Assembly: GCA_003586115.2 (NCBI GenBank)
Contig: QVOM02000049.1
Span: 16,435,470 to 16,499,469, forward strand
Source of the DNA: Salvator merianae
Lineage: Eukaryota > Chordata > Lepidosauria > Squamata > Teiidae
DNA length: 64,000 nucleotides
Direction: 5' to 3'
Shown: one piece after another, positions 47,220-58,300 of the stretch
How the letters are laid out: the number at the start of each line of letters is the position of its first letter
How positions within the stretch are numbered: the first letter of the stretch is position 1
Notes under the pieces: model-generated
Seen by the model: only the letters and a program-made list of their open reading frames with translations
Databases searched by the model: none
What the model was told of the DNA's origin: nothing
Made by a program: the position numbers and the translations under genes

Positions 47220-47250
47220 CTTCTTCTTCTTCTTCTTCTTCTTCTTCTTC
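47187..47250. repeat. compound (GTT)n(CTT)n microsatellite
   Basis: Eleven GTT units pass directly into about ten CTT units. The poly-Val/Leu and Asn/Lys frames over it are artefacts. Confidence 0.95.
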
Positions 47251-47284
47251 ATTTCTTCATTTCACTTTTGGAGATCTGGATCTG

Positions 47285-47763
47285 CTGGTCTAGAACAAGT
47301 AATCCGTCCCAGATTATGGGACAGAATATGCTTGGATCAGAACAAAGTTGTCTGCATTGGGATGACCTGTTCGTGCCCAGCCCCCACACTGGCCATGAAG
47401 TTCCAGTAGCCAGGAACTAAAGTGCCTGGCCTTGGAGCTTCCAAGAGACTGATTTTGGCGGCACACCTTGTTGCACCATTGAAGTGGGTCTCCTGTGGTA
47501 AACCGGAAAACAGAGGTATGTGCCTTTTCCACACTTCCTTGATCTGGTCTCCAGCTACCTAGTATGCTGGTGGACCTGTTTAAACAGGTTCATTGGCATT
47601 CTGAATCAGGAGGTCATTTTGGCTTTCTGATCTGGATTAGGCTCTGTCTGGTTTAGATAGAGTGTACTAGCAGGTGGCAGGGCCTCCCTAAATAGGTCTA
47701 AGGTGCAGAAGGGAGGCCTCTGCTCCCCTTCTTAGACAGGGTTAAGGGTAAGGGCAGAAAGGT
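47285..47763. mobile_element. family C element, diverged
   Basis: It contains CTGATTTTGGCGGCACACCT and TTGAAGTGGGTCTCCTGTGG, as in 14800-14850, and ends GGTAAGGGCAGAAAGG. The left end is uncertain. Confidence 0.5.
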
Positions 47764-47769
47764 ATGCCA

Positions 47770-47895
47770 TCCACCATACTTTGTTGTTAGCCATGCTGGC
47801 TGGAACCAGCACAGAAGGTGTGGCTCTCCAGATACCGTTGGGCTTCTAGCTCCCATTAGTCGTGGCCAGCATGGCTAACAACAAAGTATGGTGGA
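47770..47895. repeat. 31-bp perfect inverted repeat
   Basis: Arms 47770-47800 and 47865-47895 are exact complements around a 64-base spacer. The left arm starts TCCACCATACTTTGTTG. The spacer includes CTAGCTCCCATTAGTCG, like a reptile repeat motif. It would fold into a strong hairpin if transcribed. Confidence 0.92.
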
Positions 47896-48629
47896 CACTG
47901 CCGTCCTTGAAGCTGCCAATTTGACGTCTTCGCACCTGCATGCGGACACCCACCCCACCCTCTGTGTGGCCCATTTTGTTGCAGGAAGGGCCCAGCTCAG
48001 TCCACAAGAAGCAGCTTCAGAGCCGCTTTTCATACACCAAAGTTTTTGCGACTCAGATGGAAACTGAAATCCTTCCACATGCCCTCACTTCTCTTCAGCG
48101 TGGGGTGCTGTGGAGACAGAAAGATTTTGATGGCCCTCCAAGGCATTTAGAAAGCTGTGTGGAGATGCGGCCTCAGTTTCTTCCATCTATATTGGGAGCT
48201 AGAAAAGCACATGTGAGCCCATGCTTCAGGTCATCTGTTCTGTCACTCTATTACAAGGTTTCTTTATATCCTCAAGCCTCATTGCTGTCCTCTTCATGGC
48301 TCATCCAGCACCTGTTCTTTTCCTTCCTCATTCACCAGACGCTCTGTTTCCCACGGTCATCTCTCTCTCTTCCAACACCTGGCAGCTATCCAGAGAACGT
48401 CTGATGTTTTTTTTTCCTAAGCAAATTGTTGATGGTGTTGTTATACCTGAGTTAGTTCTTGGAGTTTTTTATTTCCCTCTGCAGCGAGCTTTCTGCCAGA
48501 CTAATATGTCAGGAATCCCTGCAGAATGTAACTTTTTATATTGTATAGCTCCAACACAAAATATTTCTAGGTTTTTCAGCAGTGATTCAAAAGCTCTTTT
48601 ACACAGTTAGGGCTAAGTTCAGTTTTAAT

Positions 48630-48766
48630 AAGGAAGGAAGGAAGGAAGGAAGGAAGGAAGGAAGGAAGGAAAGAAAAAGAAAGAAAGAAAGAAAGAAAGA
48701 AAGAGAAAGAGAAAGAACGAAAGAGGAAGGAAGGAAGAAAGAGGAAGGAAGAGAAAAAGAAAGAAA

Positions 48767-48814
<48 letters not shown>
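48630..48814. repeat. (GGAA)n/(GAAA)n microsatellite, about 185 bp
   Basis: A pure purine tract shifting from GGAA to GAAA units. Frames through it (Lys/Glu or Phe/Leu/Ser repeats) are not genes. Confidence 0.97.
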
Positions 48815-48815
<1 letters not shown>

Positions 48816-48892
48816 TCATTTGACTTTTTCAGCTCAAGGATATGCTAGAAATAGGTTGAGAATTTTCGCATTTTGAAAATTCTTTGTAGTTC

Positions 48893-49150
48893 CATGTTGT
48901 TGCAGAAACGGGGCAATATTTTATCAAGATATGCTTTCTTTTATGAAAAGCATCTTGTTATCAATTCGTGCATAGTTAGAGGTGTGGGACTATTGGTATT
49001 CTCCTTTAATGTGTATTCTTTGTTTTCATGTTGTTGCAGAAACGGGGCAATATTTTATCAAGATATGCTTTCTTTTATGAAAAGCATCTTGTTATCAATT
49101 CGTGCATAGTTAGAGGTGTGGGACTATTGGTATTCTCCTTTAATGTGTAT
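48893..49150. repeat. tandem duplication of a 124-bp unit, identical copies
   Basis: 48893-49016 and 49027-49150 are identical by eye, starting CATGTTGTTGCAGAAACGGG and ending TTTAATGTGTAT, with a 134-base period. The ATTCTTTG text before each copy is also similar. Confidence 0.95.
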
Positions 49151-49245
49151 GTGCCTGTGTTCTTGGCCAGCTCCAGATGCCGGCTGAACTATCTCATCAG
49201 CAGGCAATATTCCAGAGAAAAGCCCCTCCGGAATTATCACCTGTT

Positions 49246-49556
49246 GGCTAGACAATGCGGGGGCCCACACTATTCGTGCACATTTTAATGACGTGCACAT
49301 CTGGGTATTTTACCAACGTGAAATATCTGTGAATAATAATGAGCACTGTGCATGCATAGCTATCTTTTTTGGCCACCACACATGTGAGGTAGCCACAGCG
49401 AAGATGGTGGCTGTGTCCAGAAGGTAAGTCATAGCGCTATTTCAGGAAAACCTGCCACAAGAGTTGGGTTTCCCCGAAATAGGCTACCATGTGTTTTAGG
49501 GGGGATATAGTGGCACTACATTGGCACTATATTCCCCCTGTCTAGACAGAGTCCTT
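49246..49556. mobile_element. interspersed repeat, family D
   Basis: Reverse-complement relative of 30525-30905, sharing GTGCACATCTGGGTATTTTA and TGGGTTTCCCCGAAATAGGC. Confidence 0.45.
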
Positions 49557-49784
49557 GAAAGCTTAAGCAGCACTGATCTTAGCCTGTATGCTTTGCTTTT
49601 CAAGTTTGTAGTAGAGTATACTAGCCTCTTGCCAGGAATGAAGCAAGATCTACAAACTAGGCTATTTAGCTTTTACACTTGGAATGAGGGGGCACCATCT
49701 TCCCCTTGTCTCAGTCAGTCAAACTCTCCTGGGCTGTTTAGTTCACAAAGCATCCTAGATTCAACCCCTCACAATGGTATCGAA

Positions 49785-49935
49785 GGCCCTTTCTGCACTG
49801 CGTCATCCACATGCTAATCCACATGCCATCCACATGCTAATGCAGACTACAGCAGGCTCCTCCTGCACTGGCACACAGATGCCAGGTCCCTATTCTGGGA
49901 TATAATCCAAAAAAAGACCCAGTGCAGAAAGGGCC
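49785..49935. mobile_element. family A element with internal deletion
   Basis: Ends GGCCCTTTCTGCACTGCG and CAGTGCAGAAAGGGCC. It is 151 bp, with part of the left half replaced by a duplicated ATCCACATGC. Flanks are GAA and AAA. Confidence 0.75.
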
Positions 49936-50086
49936 AAAGGAAGAAGGGCTGGGAAATGTTTGGGACAATATTCTGGGAACACCAGGAATAGCTTCTTCTT
50001 AGAGGCACTGAGGATGTGCCTTTCACCTCGGAAGCTCTTGTTTCAGCTGCTGGACAATGTTCACTTGATTATGAAACCTAATCATT

Positions 50087-50104
50087 TGTGTGTGTGTGTG
50101 TGTG
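50087..50104. repeat. (TG)n microsatellite
   Basis: Nine TG units followed by a G-rich run. Confidence 0.9.
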
Positions 50105-50185
50105 CGGGGGCGGGGGGGGAATGCTGAGCTGCAGCTGCAATTGGGAACTCATTTAGGATAGGGGAGTTCACCCCTTGCTTACATT

Positions 50186-51028
50186 GGGCCTGTTCGCACT
50201 TTCCACCTCAGAATGGGCTAATTAGCCCATTCTAAGGTGGAATAGGCCCAAAACCTCACCTGAAGCCAGCTACTGGTGTTCACGTGTGCGAATGCTGGTA
50301 GCGATGCCTGATCCTCACCATTGCAGCAGCCAGCAAGCAGCTGGCTGCTGCCACGGCAACTGAGAGGTCCATGCAGTGTGCAGGGGCGATGGCGGATAGC
50401 GCCTGCACGCTAGGCCCCTCGCCGTAGCACCATCGGGTCTACCTGATCGGGCCTCATGGTGCCACAAATGGGCCTGTACACCCCAAATGGGGTGATCAGG
50501 CCACCCCAACCAGGCTGCATGGGCCCAATTAGGCCACTGCGCGGCCCAATTGTGTAAACCTGATAGTGCTACAGCGAGGGGCTCAGCACGCAGGGGCCAT
50601 CCGCCATTGTGCCTGTGCACTGTGCGGGTGACCCAGTCGCCATGGCAGCGGCCCAATGTTTGCTGGCCACTGCCATGGTGACTGTCCGGTGTGCACCCGA
50701 TCGGGCACCACAGGCCCAATCAGGGTGTTGCATGGGCCCAGTCAGGTCCGTGTGATGGGGTAGGCCCCATTGTTCCACTGCACGTGCATGATCATGCAAT
50801 CACGCATGCAAGATGGCTGCTGCGGTGATGGTAAGTGCGAATGAACCCTTACCTGAAGTTCACTTTTAGCTTCAGGTAAGGATCTGTCCTACTACTTACT
50901 TCACCAGTGGTGGTAGTGATTGGGAGCAGATGAAGTCTGCTCTCGGCTGTTCAGGCCTCCGCCAAGTGTGGACACACTTGCCTAGCAAGTATGCTTGATG
51001 CTTGCTACGCTAAAGTGCAAACAGGCCC
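50186..51028. mobile_element. family B element, 843 bp
   Basis: Ends GGGCCTGTTCGCACTTTCC and AAAGTGCAAACAGGCCC, with an exact ATT duplication at 50183-50185 and 51029-51031. Beside the left end is a 44-base near-perfect palindrome (about 50201-50244, one mismatch). The middle (50390-50800) is a long inverted repeat of GGCCCAATnGGG-type text. Minus frames of 134 and 76 codons over it are shadows. Confidence 0.9.
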
Positions 51029-51283
51029 ATTGCTACCTCCAAATGTGTATCTGCCCCCAGTTAGCTATCTGTGGACCTAGATTGCTCTACTCCTTTCTGT
51101 TCTTCAGACAGGCTTTTAAAAACCTTTGTTGTACTAAATTTATGTGCAGAGCACAATTGGTTCCACACTAGCCACACTGAAATGATTATCACATAGTGAC
51201 GCAGGCTTCTTTCCCCTTCTCATTCATATGAACTGGAAACAGATTTCAGGGCCAGGAATGGTTATGTCCAGGGCAGGATTTAT

Positions 51284-51455
51284 GGCTGCATTCACACACA
51301 GGAAAAAAGCATCTCTGAGGCAGCTTAGAGATGGTCCACGCACCAGTCTGGGATCATTCATGCACCAGTCTGCTTCTCCCTCTGTCATGAACAGTCTAGG
51401 CTAGAAAAGGGGACGAGAGATGGAAAACACACGGGCCATGGACTGTTGTCTCTGA
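51284..51455. mobile_element. family F MITE fragment
   Basis: GGCTGCATTCACACACAGG then CTCTGAGGCAGCTTAGAG and CACCAGTCTGCTTCTCCCTC match 33613-33826. The right end is lost. Confidence 0.5.
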
Positions 51456-52334
51456 CTGTATGACCATTTACTAAGGGAGGTTCCTGGAAAAAGCAACTTG
51501 GCCACTACATCTCCGTGTGCAGTGGCAGCAAGCATCTTGTGGCAACGCACCATCTCATTTCCAGGCACAATCATCATCAGAAGCCCCATTTTTGTAGGGC
51601 ACTACTTCAGATCCTGGACTGCTGCTAGAACTGACATCCCCACGCCGACCAGTGGAGATGTGGAGGCATCTTTTCCAGCAGAAAATCACAGCCTCTTCCC
51701 ATCACCCCCTCAACAGAGCTGCTTCACCAGGTAAGTGGAACCTGACCTCTAAGATGCTTTTGTTTGGTCTGTGCAGCAGCAGTCTATATGAACCAGTTTA
51801 AAAGCTCCCATGCTTTTTCACTAACTGAAATTGGAGAAAGAAAAGTTCTCTCTCTCTACATTCCTAGGATTAAGGGGTGCGGGGGTGGCAATCACTTCAA
51901 CAAACAGCATTCGTTAATCCATTCAATGCTGAGAGTTATGAATGACCCTGCCACACACACTGTCATCTGAGTGGCAATTTATATTATTACATCTGTTCAG
52001 CTAGAATCCATTGCAGCAGACTGTCTCAGGCCAGTTGTATTGAAGGCTGGTCAGTCATTGACAGCAAAACTGTCTTGGTTATGGGCCAATTACTTAATGA
52101 GCCAGACTGACGACCATCAAAAGCCTGCTCCTGTTTCATATCCTACCCTCCCTTCTTCTCTAGTGACCTCTACGAGGCTTTTAGCTATTTAGCAACTGGC
52201 AAAAGCACCGTCGCTGACACCGTAGTGTCAATACTGTCTGAAACAGATAACTCTGCAATTGTAAAATAATTATTAAAGGGCCTTTGTCTTGGCTTCCCTT
52301 TTAAGAATAGAAAACTATCACAGACCGGGCTCAA

Positions 52335-52600
52335 ATGTATTTTTATTCTTTGTATTTGCATTTTTATCTTGCCCTTGAAGGTCTCAGGGCAGGTTACAGC
52401 AATAAAAAACGAATATCGAATGAGCACACTAAAACAAAAGCAGTGCCTGAACGTGGGGAGCGGGAACTGTTTCTCAGCTGAAGGCCAGGGTAAATAGGTG
52501 TGTTTTCAATGATCTGAATATGTAAAGTGAAGGAGCCTGGCACATCTCAGGGGTGAGACTATTTCATCCTCTCGGGGCTGCCACTGAGAAGGCTCTAACC
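52335..52600 (-). mobile_element. L2/CR1-group LINE 3' end, minus strand
   Basis: TTTGCATTTTTATCTTGCCC then GTCTCAGGGCAGGTTACAGC matches 28191-28470. Confidence 0.75.
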
Positions 52601-52772
52601 TGGGTCCCCGCCCCTTTAACTATTGAAATGCTTCACTATGCACACACTCCATACCTGATTGGGAATGCATTTGTTTTTATTTGTGATATCTGAAATATTA
52701 TGTTTTTGTTATATAAATCACTCTGGGACCTTAGAATGAAGGATGATATATAGCTTAAAATAAATAAATAAA
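52601..52772 (+). mobile_element. L2/CR1-group LINE 3' tail, plus strand
   Basis: ATAAATCACTCTGGGACCTT then AAAATAAATAAATAAA is a forward LINE tail. It abuts a reverse copy. Confidence 0.65.
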
Positions 52773-53130
52773 ATACTTATTTGGGATCTGTTCACACTGG
52801 TTTTCTTTGCATGAATAACTGTTTTGACCATGCTCAGTAGCACCAGTAACATTTCCAAAAGTGGAAGGTTGGCAATATGGGGAACTATGCAGTAGAGCAC
52901 ACCCTGTAGAAGTGTGAACAACTCTGAAAAGGCAATTGGCCTCATGACATGTGAGTGCTGGATACAGATTGTGCTGTACTTGCACAAATACCTTATGTTG
53001 CCAGGAGTGACTGTCATTGTTTCTTCGAAGATAGGCTGTTGGGTGATGAACTTTGTTTTCGGTGGTTGCTCAACACCATCCAAAACTGATCAGCAGATAT
53101 TTGCTTAACTGAATATATAGTGTACATATA

Positions 53131-53689
53131 GGGCCTGTTCGCACTGTAGCGGTGGAACGTTCTTGTCTGCTCGCTAGAATGGAGCGTTCGCACTGCCGCG
53201 GGCACAAGCCTCACCCAATCCGAACCACTTCATACCTGATTCGAACCTGATGTTGGATAAGGCAAGACAAGTAAAAGCTTGTCTTCATCCCGACCTGCGC
53301 GATGGAGCGAAGATCGGGCACGGTGCTTTCACACTGTTTGCAATGGCGTCGGGCGTGGCTGGTGCGGCTACACATGCGCGCTCCGCTGCTTCGTACCCGG
53401 GGTGCACAGTTTTGGTACCCTGGTATGATGCTTCGTGCCCGGGATAGCCCTTTGGGCTTGGCAGCCGAGCTGCCGTTACGAAGCCGGCTTCGTAACGAGC
53501 CCTCTGGGTGCGAAGTGGGTGCGAAGTGGGTACCGAACTAGCGGCTGCCATTCGCACTGTTCCCTCTGCTGGTCGACTTTGGGTCCGTTCCTCTGGCCGG
53601 GAGTGCGAATGGCATCAAGCGTTCCCCAACCTCTCCGGTTCGAAGCCAACTGCTGGGAACGGTCTACCGAGCTCAGTGTGAAAAGGCCC
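53131..53689. mobile_element. family B-like CpG-rich element, 559 bp
   Basis: Ends GGGCCTGTTCGCACTGTAG and CAGTGTGAAAAGGCCC, with an exact ATA duplication at 53128-53130 and 53690-53692. It is the near-identical sister (reverse strand) of the inner element at 36317-36913. Confidence 0.93.
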
Positions 53690-53784
53690 ATAGTGTAATG
53701 TATTGTGAATGTACATTATTCAGTAGGCTAAGAGATTATTTCTGTGAAACTCTAGAACAGTAAATTAGGCATTATTACCTTTGG

Positions 53785-55000
53785 TTGTTCACTCATTTAA
53801 TAGTGTCCAACTCTTCATGACCTGTGGACCGTAGCACACTAGGCCTTTCTGTCCTCCAGGGCTTCCTGAAGTTTGCCCAAGATCATGTTTGTTGCTTCCA
53901 TGACACTGTCTATTCAGCTCATCCTCTGCCATCCACTTCTCCTTTTGCCTTCTATTTTTCCAGCATCAGGTCCTTTTCCTGTCTTCTCATTATGTGGTCA
54001 AAGCATTTGAGCTTCAGCTTCAGTATTTGTCCTTCCCAATGAACAGAACTGACTGACGTGATTTCCTTGCAGTCCAAGGGACTCTCAAAAGTCTTTTCCA
54101 GCACCACAATTCAAAGCGTTGATTCTTCAGTGCTCAGTCTTCCTTACAGTCCAACTCTCACAGCCATATATTACTACTGGGAAAACCATAGCTTTGACTA
54201 TATGGAACTTTGTTGGCAAGGTGATGTCTCTGCTTTTTAAAATGCTGTCCAGGTTTGCCATAGCTTGCCCCACAAGAAGCAAGCGTCTTTTAATTTCATG
54301 GCTGCAGTTACCGTTTGCAGTGATCTTTGAGTCCAACAAAATAAAATCTGACACTGCTTCAAATTATTCCCCCTCTATTTGCCAGGAAGTGATGGAACCA
54401 GATACCACGATCTTAGCTTTTTTAATGTTGAGCTGCAAGCCAGCTTTTGCATTCCCCTTTTTCACCCTCATCGAGAGGTTCCTTAATTCTTCTTCACTTT
54501 TTGCCATCAGTGTAGTATCATCTGTGTATCAGAGGTTGTTGGTATTTCTTCCAGCAATCTTAATTCCAGCTTTTGATTCACCCAGCCTGGCATTTCTCAT
54601 GGTGTATTCTGTATATAAGCTAAATAAATAGGGTGACAATATACAGTCTTGTCATGCTCATTTCCAATCTTGAGCCAATCAGTTGCTCCATGTTTGGTTC
54701 TAACTGTTGTTTCTAGACCCACATATAGATTCCTCAGGAGACAGATAGTTGGGTATTCCCATCTCTTTAAGAACTTGCCACAGTTTGTTGTGATCCACAC
54801 AGTCAAAGACTTCAGCGTAGTTAATGAAGCAGAAGTAGGTGTTATCTTGCTTTCTCCATAATCCAGCGAATGTTGGCAATTTGATCTCTAGTTCCTCTGC
54901 CTCCTCGAAAACCAGCTTGCACTTCTAGTAGTTCTTGGTTTATGTATTGCTGAAGCCGAGATTGCAGAATATTGAGCATTGCCTTGCTAGTGTGTGAAAT
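53785..55000 (-). mobile_element. BovB (RTE clade) LINE, 1.2-kb 3' fragment
   Basis: Read on minus, the RT catalytic box is YTDDTT at 54514-54528 (usual YADD), followed by LMAKSEEELRNL-type sequence and LNIKKAKIVVSGSITSW. Frame 54127-54354 carries SDFILLDSKITANGNCSHEI, KRRLLLVGQAMANLDSILKS and VIYGCESWTVRKTEH, which are hallmark BovB C-terminal segments. The 3' end is at about 53785. Upstream RT motifs near 54800-54950 (FCFINYAEVFDCVDHNKLWQ-like) are still readable. Stops and frameshifts make it inactive. BovB is abundant in squamates and known for horizontal spread to ruminants. Confidence 0.92.
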
Positions 55001-55919
55001 GAGCACAGTTATTACCATTTCTTTACAATTTACTCTCCCATATTCCTTAGTTCTACTTGGATATTCATATGGAAATGTAACATTTGATTGTCATCAAATC
55101 TGAGTTTTGCTGACAATGGTTTCCTTTGCAAAGATAAACAATGGCTTTGCCATACTTTTTTCAAGGCTTTGCCATACATTTTTCAAGGTCAAGCTTTCCA
55201 GAAAGTTGCCCTCCTGCTGATCTATGACCATCTCCAAGACATTTATAAAGCCTTATAAGAAAATGAATCAGAAGGAAAATCAGCAAGAGATTCAAATGAC
55301 TGATAAAAAATATGGCAGCATAATGACCAGTCCTCAGCCATTTGGCAAAACCTACTAAAATTATCTCTATTGCCTGTCAAACTAACCTTTGATGGTGGCA
55401 CACATACTTTCTTAAAAAATAAAAACAAAATGCTTGGTGCTTCAATCTCCTTTCTAAAAAATGCAGAAAGCATAGGACATGGCATGCCTTCAAAGAATAG
55501 GAAACTATATAAGGGAAGGTATTTTTTAGATCCAAGGCTATTTAGAGGTCAAAATGAACACACCGTGTATTGAGCTGAGCAGCAAACTGGGAACCATTGA
55601 CACTCATAAGGAATCAGTTTCATGTGATCTGTTCTAATAACTTTGATCCCCTGGAAGCTGCATTCTGAACCATCTGACGTTTCCAGCAGTCTTCAGTGGC
55701 AACCTCACAAAAAGCATGCCACAGCAATTTAGCTTGGAGGTGACAAGAGCTTGAATGATCTCGGCCATAGTACAACTGGGATATAAGGCAAAGCTTCTAT
55801 AAAACAATTATGGCCATCTAAGCATTAAGGAGCACTACCAGACTCGCAGCGGCACATAAGGCAGAACTTCTGTGGATCGAAACATCCTACTAGTTTGGCT
55901 TCAATAGTGAAGATGATCC
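55001..55919. other. no supported feature
   Basis: AT-rich; chance frames only. 55600-55760 may be an old LINE piece. Confidence 0.3.
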
Positions 55920-56480
55920 AGTCTGCTGGCTGGTGTTACAGCCTGGAAACATATTACTTTGGTTCTTAAAAGATTTCCTCTAGTTACCACTTTGCTTCCA
56001 GGTCTAATTCAAGGTGTTCACTTTGATTTTTAAAAGTCCTATACAACTTGGGACCCAGACTCGCCCATACAAGTCTGCCTACCAATTAAGATAGTCTCAT
56101 GAGGTCCTCTTGTGAGTTCCTGATGGTCCCATTCTTGCATGATGCCGATGGGGCAACAGCCAGAGAGAGGGACTTTTTTGTTGTGGCCCCCAGGCTTTAG
56201 TCATTTGCCTGGTGCAGTCTCTAAGTACTTTTAAGCTCCTGTTGAAAATTCACCTATTCACCTGGCATTTGGTGATTAATTTGGCCTTCTCCAGCTGCTG
56301 TAGAGTTTTCTTTCTTTCCCATCCCCCTCTTTCTCTTATAAATGTGTGGATTTTGCCATTTTAATTCTCCCCCCCACACACTTTTAATCACAGTTTTTAG
56401 CTTTATGTTGGCTGCACTTTTTGTAAACCGCTCTGGGACCGAGGTGAAGGATGGTCTAAAAATAACATAAATAAATAACT
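55920..56480 (+). mobile_element. L2/CR1-group LINE 3' end
   Basis: It runs from the degraded C-terminal ORF (TTTTTAAAAGTCCTATACAA, GGGGCAACAGCCAGAGAGAG) through GAAAATTCACCTATTCACCT to the tail TTGTAAACCGCTCTGGGACC and AACATAAATAAATAA. Confidence 0.75.
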
Positions 56481-57339
56481 AAAACTATGCCTATTTAAGA
56501 ACAATTAAAACTGTAAATAAGTTGCTATATTCCCTCATGTTCACAAAACTTCTGAGACTCCTGCTGGTTGTCATATGTTGGCAAGATTATTACACCCTTT
56601 TCCTTGGCAAGATTACTATACTCTTCTCCTTGAAAAATTTGCACAAGAGACAGGAGAAAATTTGAAACTTTTCAAATTAAAATAGCCTTCCCAATCTCCA
56701 TCAAATCATCAAATAAGCAACTGGATTTTAATGCTGCAGAACTGCTGTGGAAAAGCATTCCGCGTTTCCCTCTTTATGGCATGGTGACCCATATCATAGC
56801 CTCCAACTTCCAGATATGTCCACAGGTCTTCAAACAGCCAACAATCCTTGAAGCAGAAAGTTCCAGCCATCAGAAAAGTGGACTTCATGTTGGACTGGTT
56901 TCATGTTATACTACAGGCCTCTTATTTGGTTGTCATAGATCAGTTTCACTGGAAGCTTGTTAAGGCTGCTAACTTTTGTTGTAAAAACAAAAAACAACCT
57001 AAAACCCTGAATATGGAACAAGCCCAAAAAATAGAACCTCAAATAATCTTGGGAGGAATGTAGAAGCCTCTACTCAAAGGAGTGGCAAGTACAATCCTGG
57101 CCTATTTCAACAGAACTGTAGCTTCCAAATAATAAAAAGTAATAGTTCTGCTCTGTTATGTGCTTGTTTGTCAGACTTTACCTTCAATTCTGTGTCCAGG
57201 AAGAAAACATTATGCCAGCCAAAACTTATGGCTTTTATTCAGACATATTTAGTAAAAGGCCAAGAAGTAACTATACATAAAGGCCTCAAATCACCTAAGT
57301 GAGGCCCCAGATCATCTCCTGAGTGAGAAAGTACACACT
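56481..57339. other. unique AT-rich DNA, nothing supported
   Basis: Chance frames only. Confidence 0.35.
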
Positions 57340-57898
57340 TAATGAGATTTGCTAGTTCCTGTCCTCTTGCTAGTCAAGTGCTTCTGCACTTGCAGACACA
57401 GGCTGCAGCCCTGATTCTCACCAACGTGCACCTGATGCTCACCTAAAGCTGGGGAAGGCTGGTGCAGTAATTTGTACTCCTGATCCTGACTTGCTTGATC
57501 AGGTGCAGATCAGGTGACCTCCTTCCTGGTTCAAAATGGGTGCAGGGAGGGACTGGCAGAGCTGCGCAGGCGCCATCCAACTCTTTGTTACCCGGTTTGC
57601 CCTTTCGGCTTCGCACCCTGGCTGCCATTTCAAAGATAGCTCCAACAGGAGCTGCTCTGACTCGGAACAGTAGCTCTATATGCTTCAGAGGTGTAACTCT
57701 ATGGTTCGAAGTCGTAGCTCTATGCTTGTTGACATCACTTCCTGCCTAGTGCATTCCCATTCACACTGCTCCCTCTGCTGGTCAGCTTGCAGTCTTTTCT
57801 TTAGCTGGGAAGTGCGAAGGGGAGCTAGCGGACTTCATTTTGAGAGGCCTGATGCCTGCTAATTATAACGTTCCACTATGGTAAGTGCAAAAATGCCC
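57340..57898. mobile_element. family B element, diverged
   Basis: The right end GGTAAGTGCAAAAATGCCC and internal CTGATGCTCACCTAAAGCTG text match 23921-24425. The left terminus is not clear. Confidence 0.55.
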
Positions 57899-57899
57899 A

Positions 57900-58300
57900 G
57901 TGCATTTGGAGTGAAGTGTCATCAATATACAGATGACACCTGTCTCTCTCTCTCTCTCTGTGCCATCTGAAGCAGGAGAAGTGGTTATAGTGCTTGGCAG
58001 GTGCCTGGAGGCAGTAATGGACTGGATGGGAGCCAAGAAATTGAAGCTCAATCTAGACAAGATGGAGATGCTGTGTGTCACAGGGTCTCGAGTCCGTGAA
58101 GTTGGGAGGCATCTGGTCCTTGATGGGGTTCCTTTGCCCTGGAAAGGACAGGTGCTTGAAGCTTGGGTGGAGGTGGTGGCCAAGAGTGCCTACCTCCAGC
58201 TATGGCTGGTTCGCCAGCTATAACACCTTCTGGACAGAGATGATCTGGCCACAATAATCCATGCTCTGGTAACCTCCAGACATTATTGTCTGAGCTGCAA
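57900..58300 (+). mobile_element. L2/CR1-group LINE, RT fragment
   Basis: HQYTDDT (57920-57940) is the YxDD box with Ala changed to Thr. A (CT)n tract at 57943-57960 breaks the frame. Then SEAGEVVIVLGRCLEAVMDW and KKLKLNLDKMEMLCVTGSR (frame 57933-58223) match the LINE at 16.8-18.3 kb. No 3' tail is attached. Confidence 0.85.

Noticed and set aside
47145..47420. Poly-Val/Leu and Asn/Lys proteins
   Set aside because: Translation of the (GTT)n(CTT)n microsatellite.
48582..48848. Lys/Glu-rich 88-codon protein
   Set aside because: Translation of the GGAA/GAAA microsatellite.
48893..49150. CRISPR-like or satellite array
   Set aside because: Only two copies with a 134-base period and no spacers of regular size; it is a simple tandem duplication.
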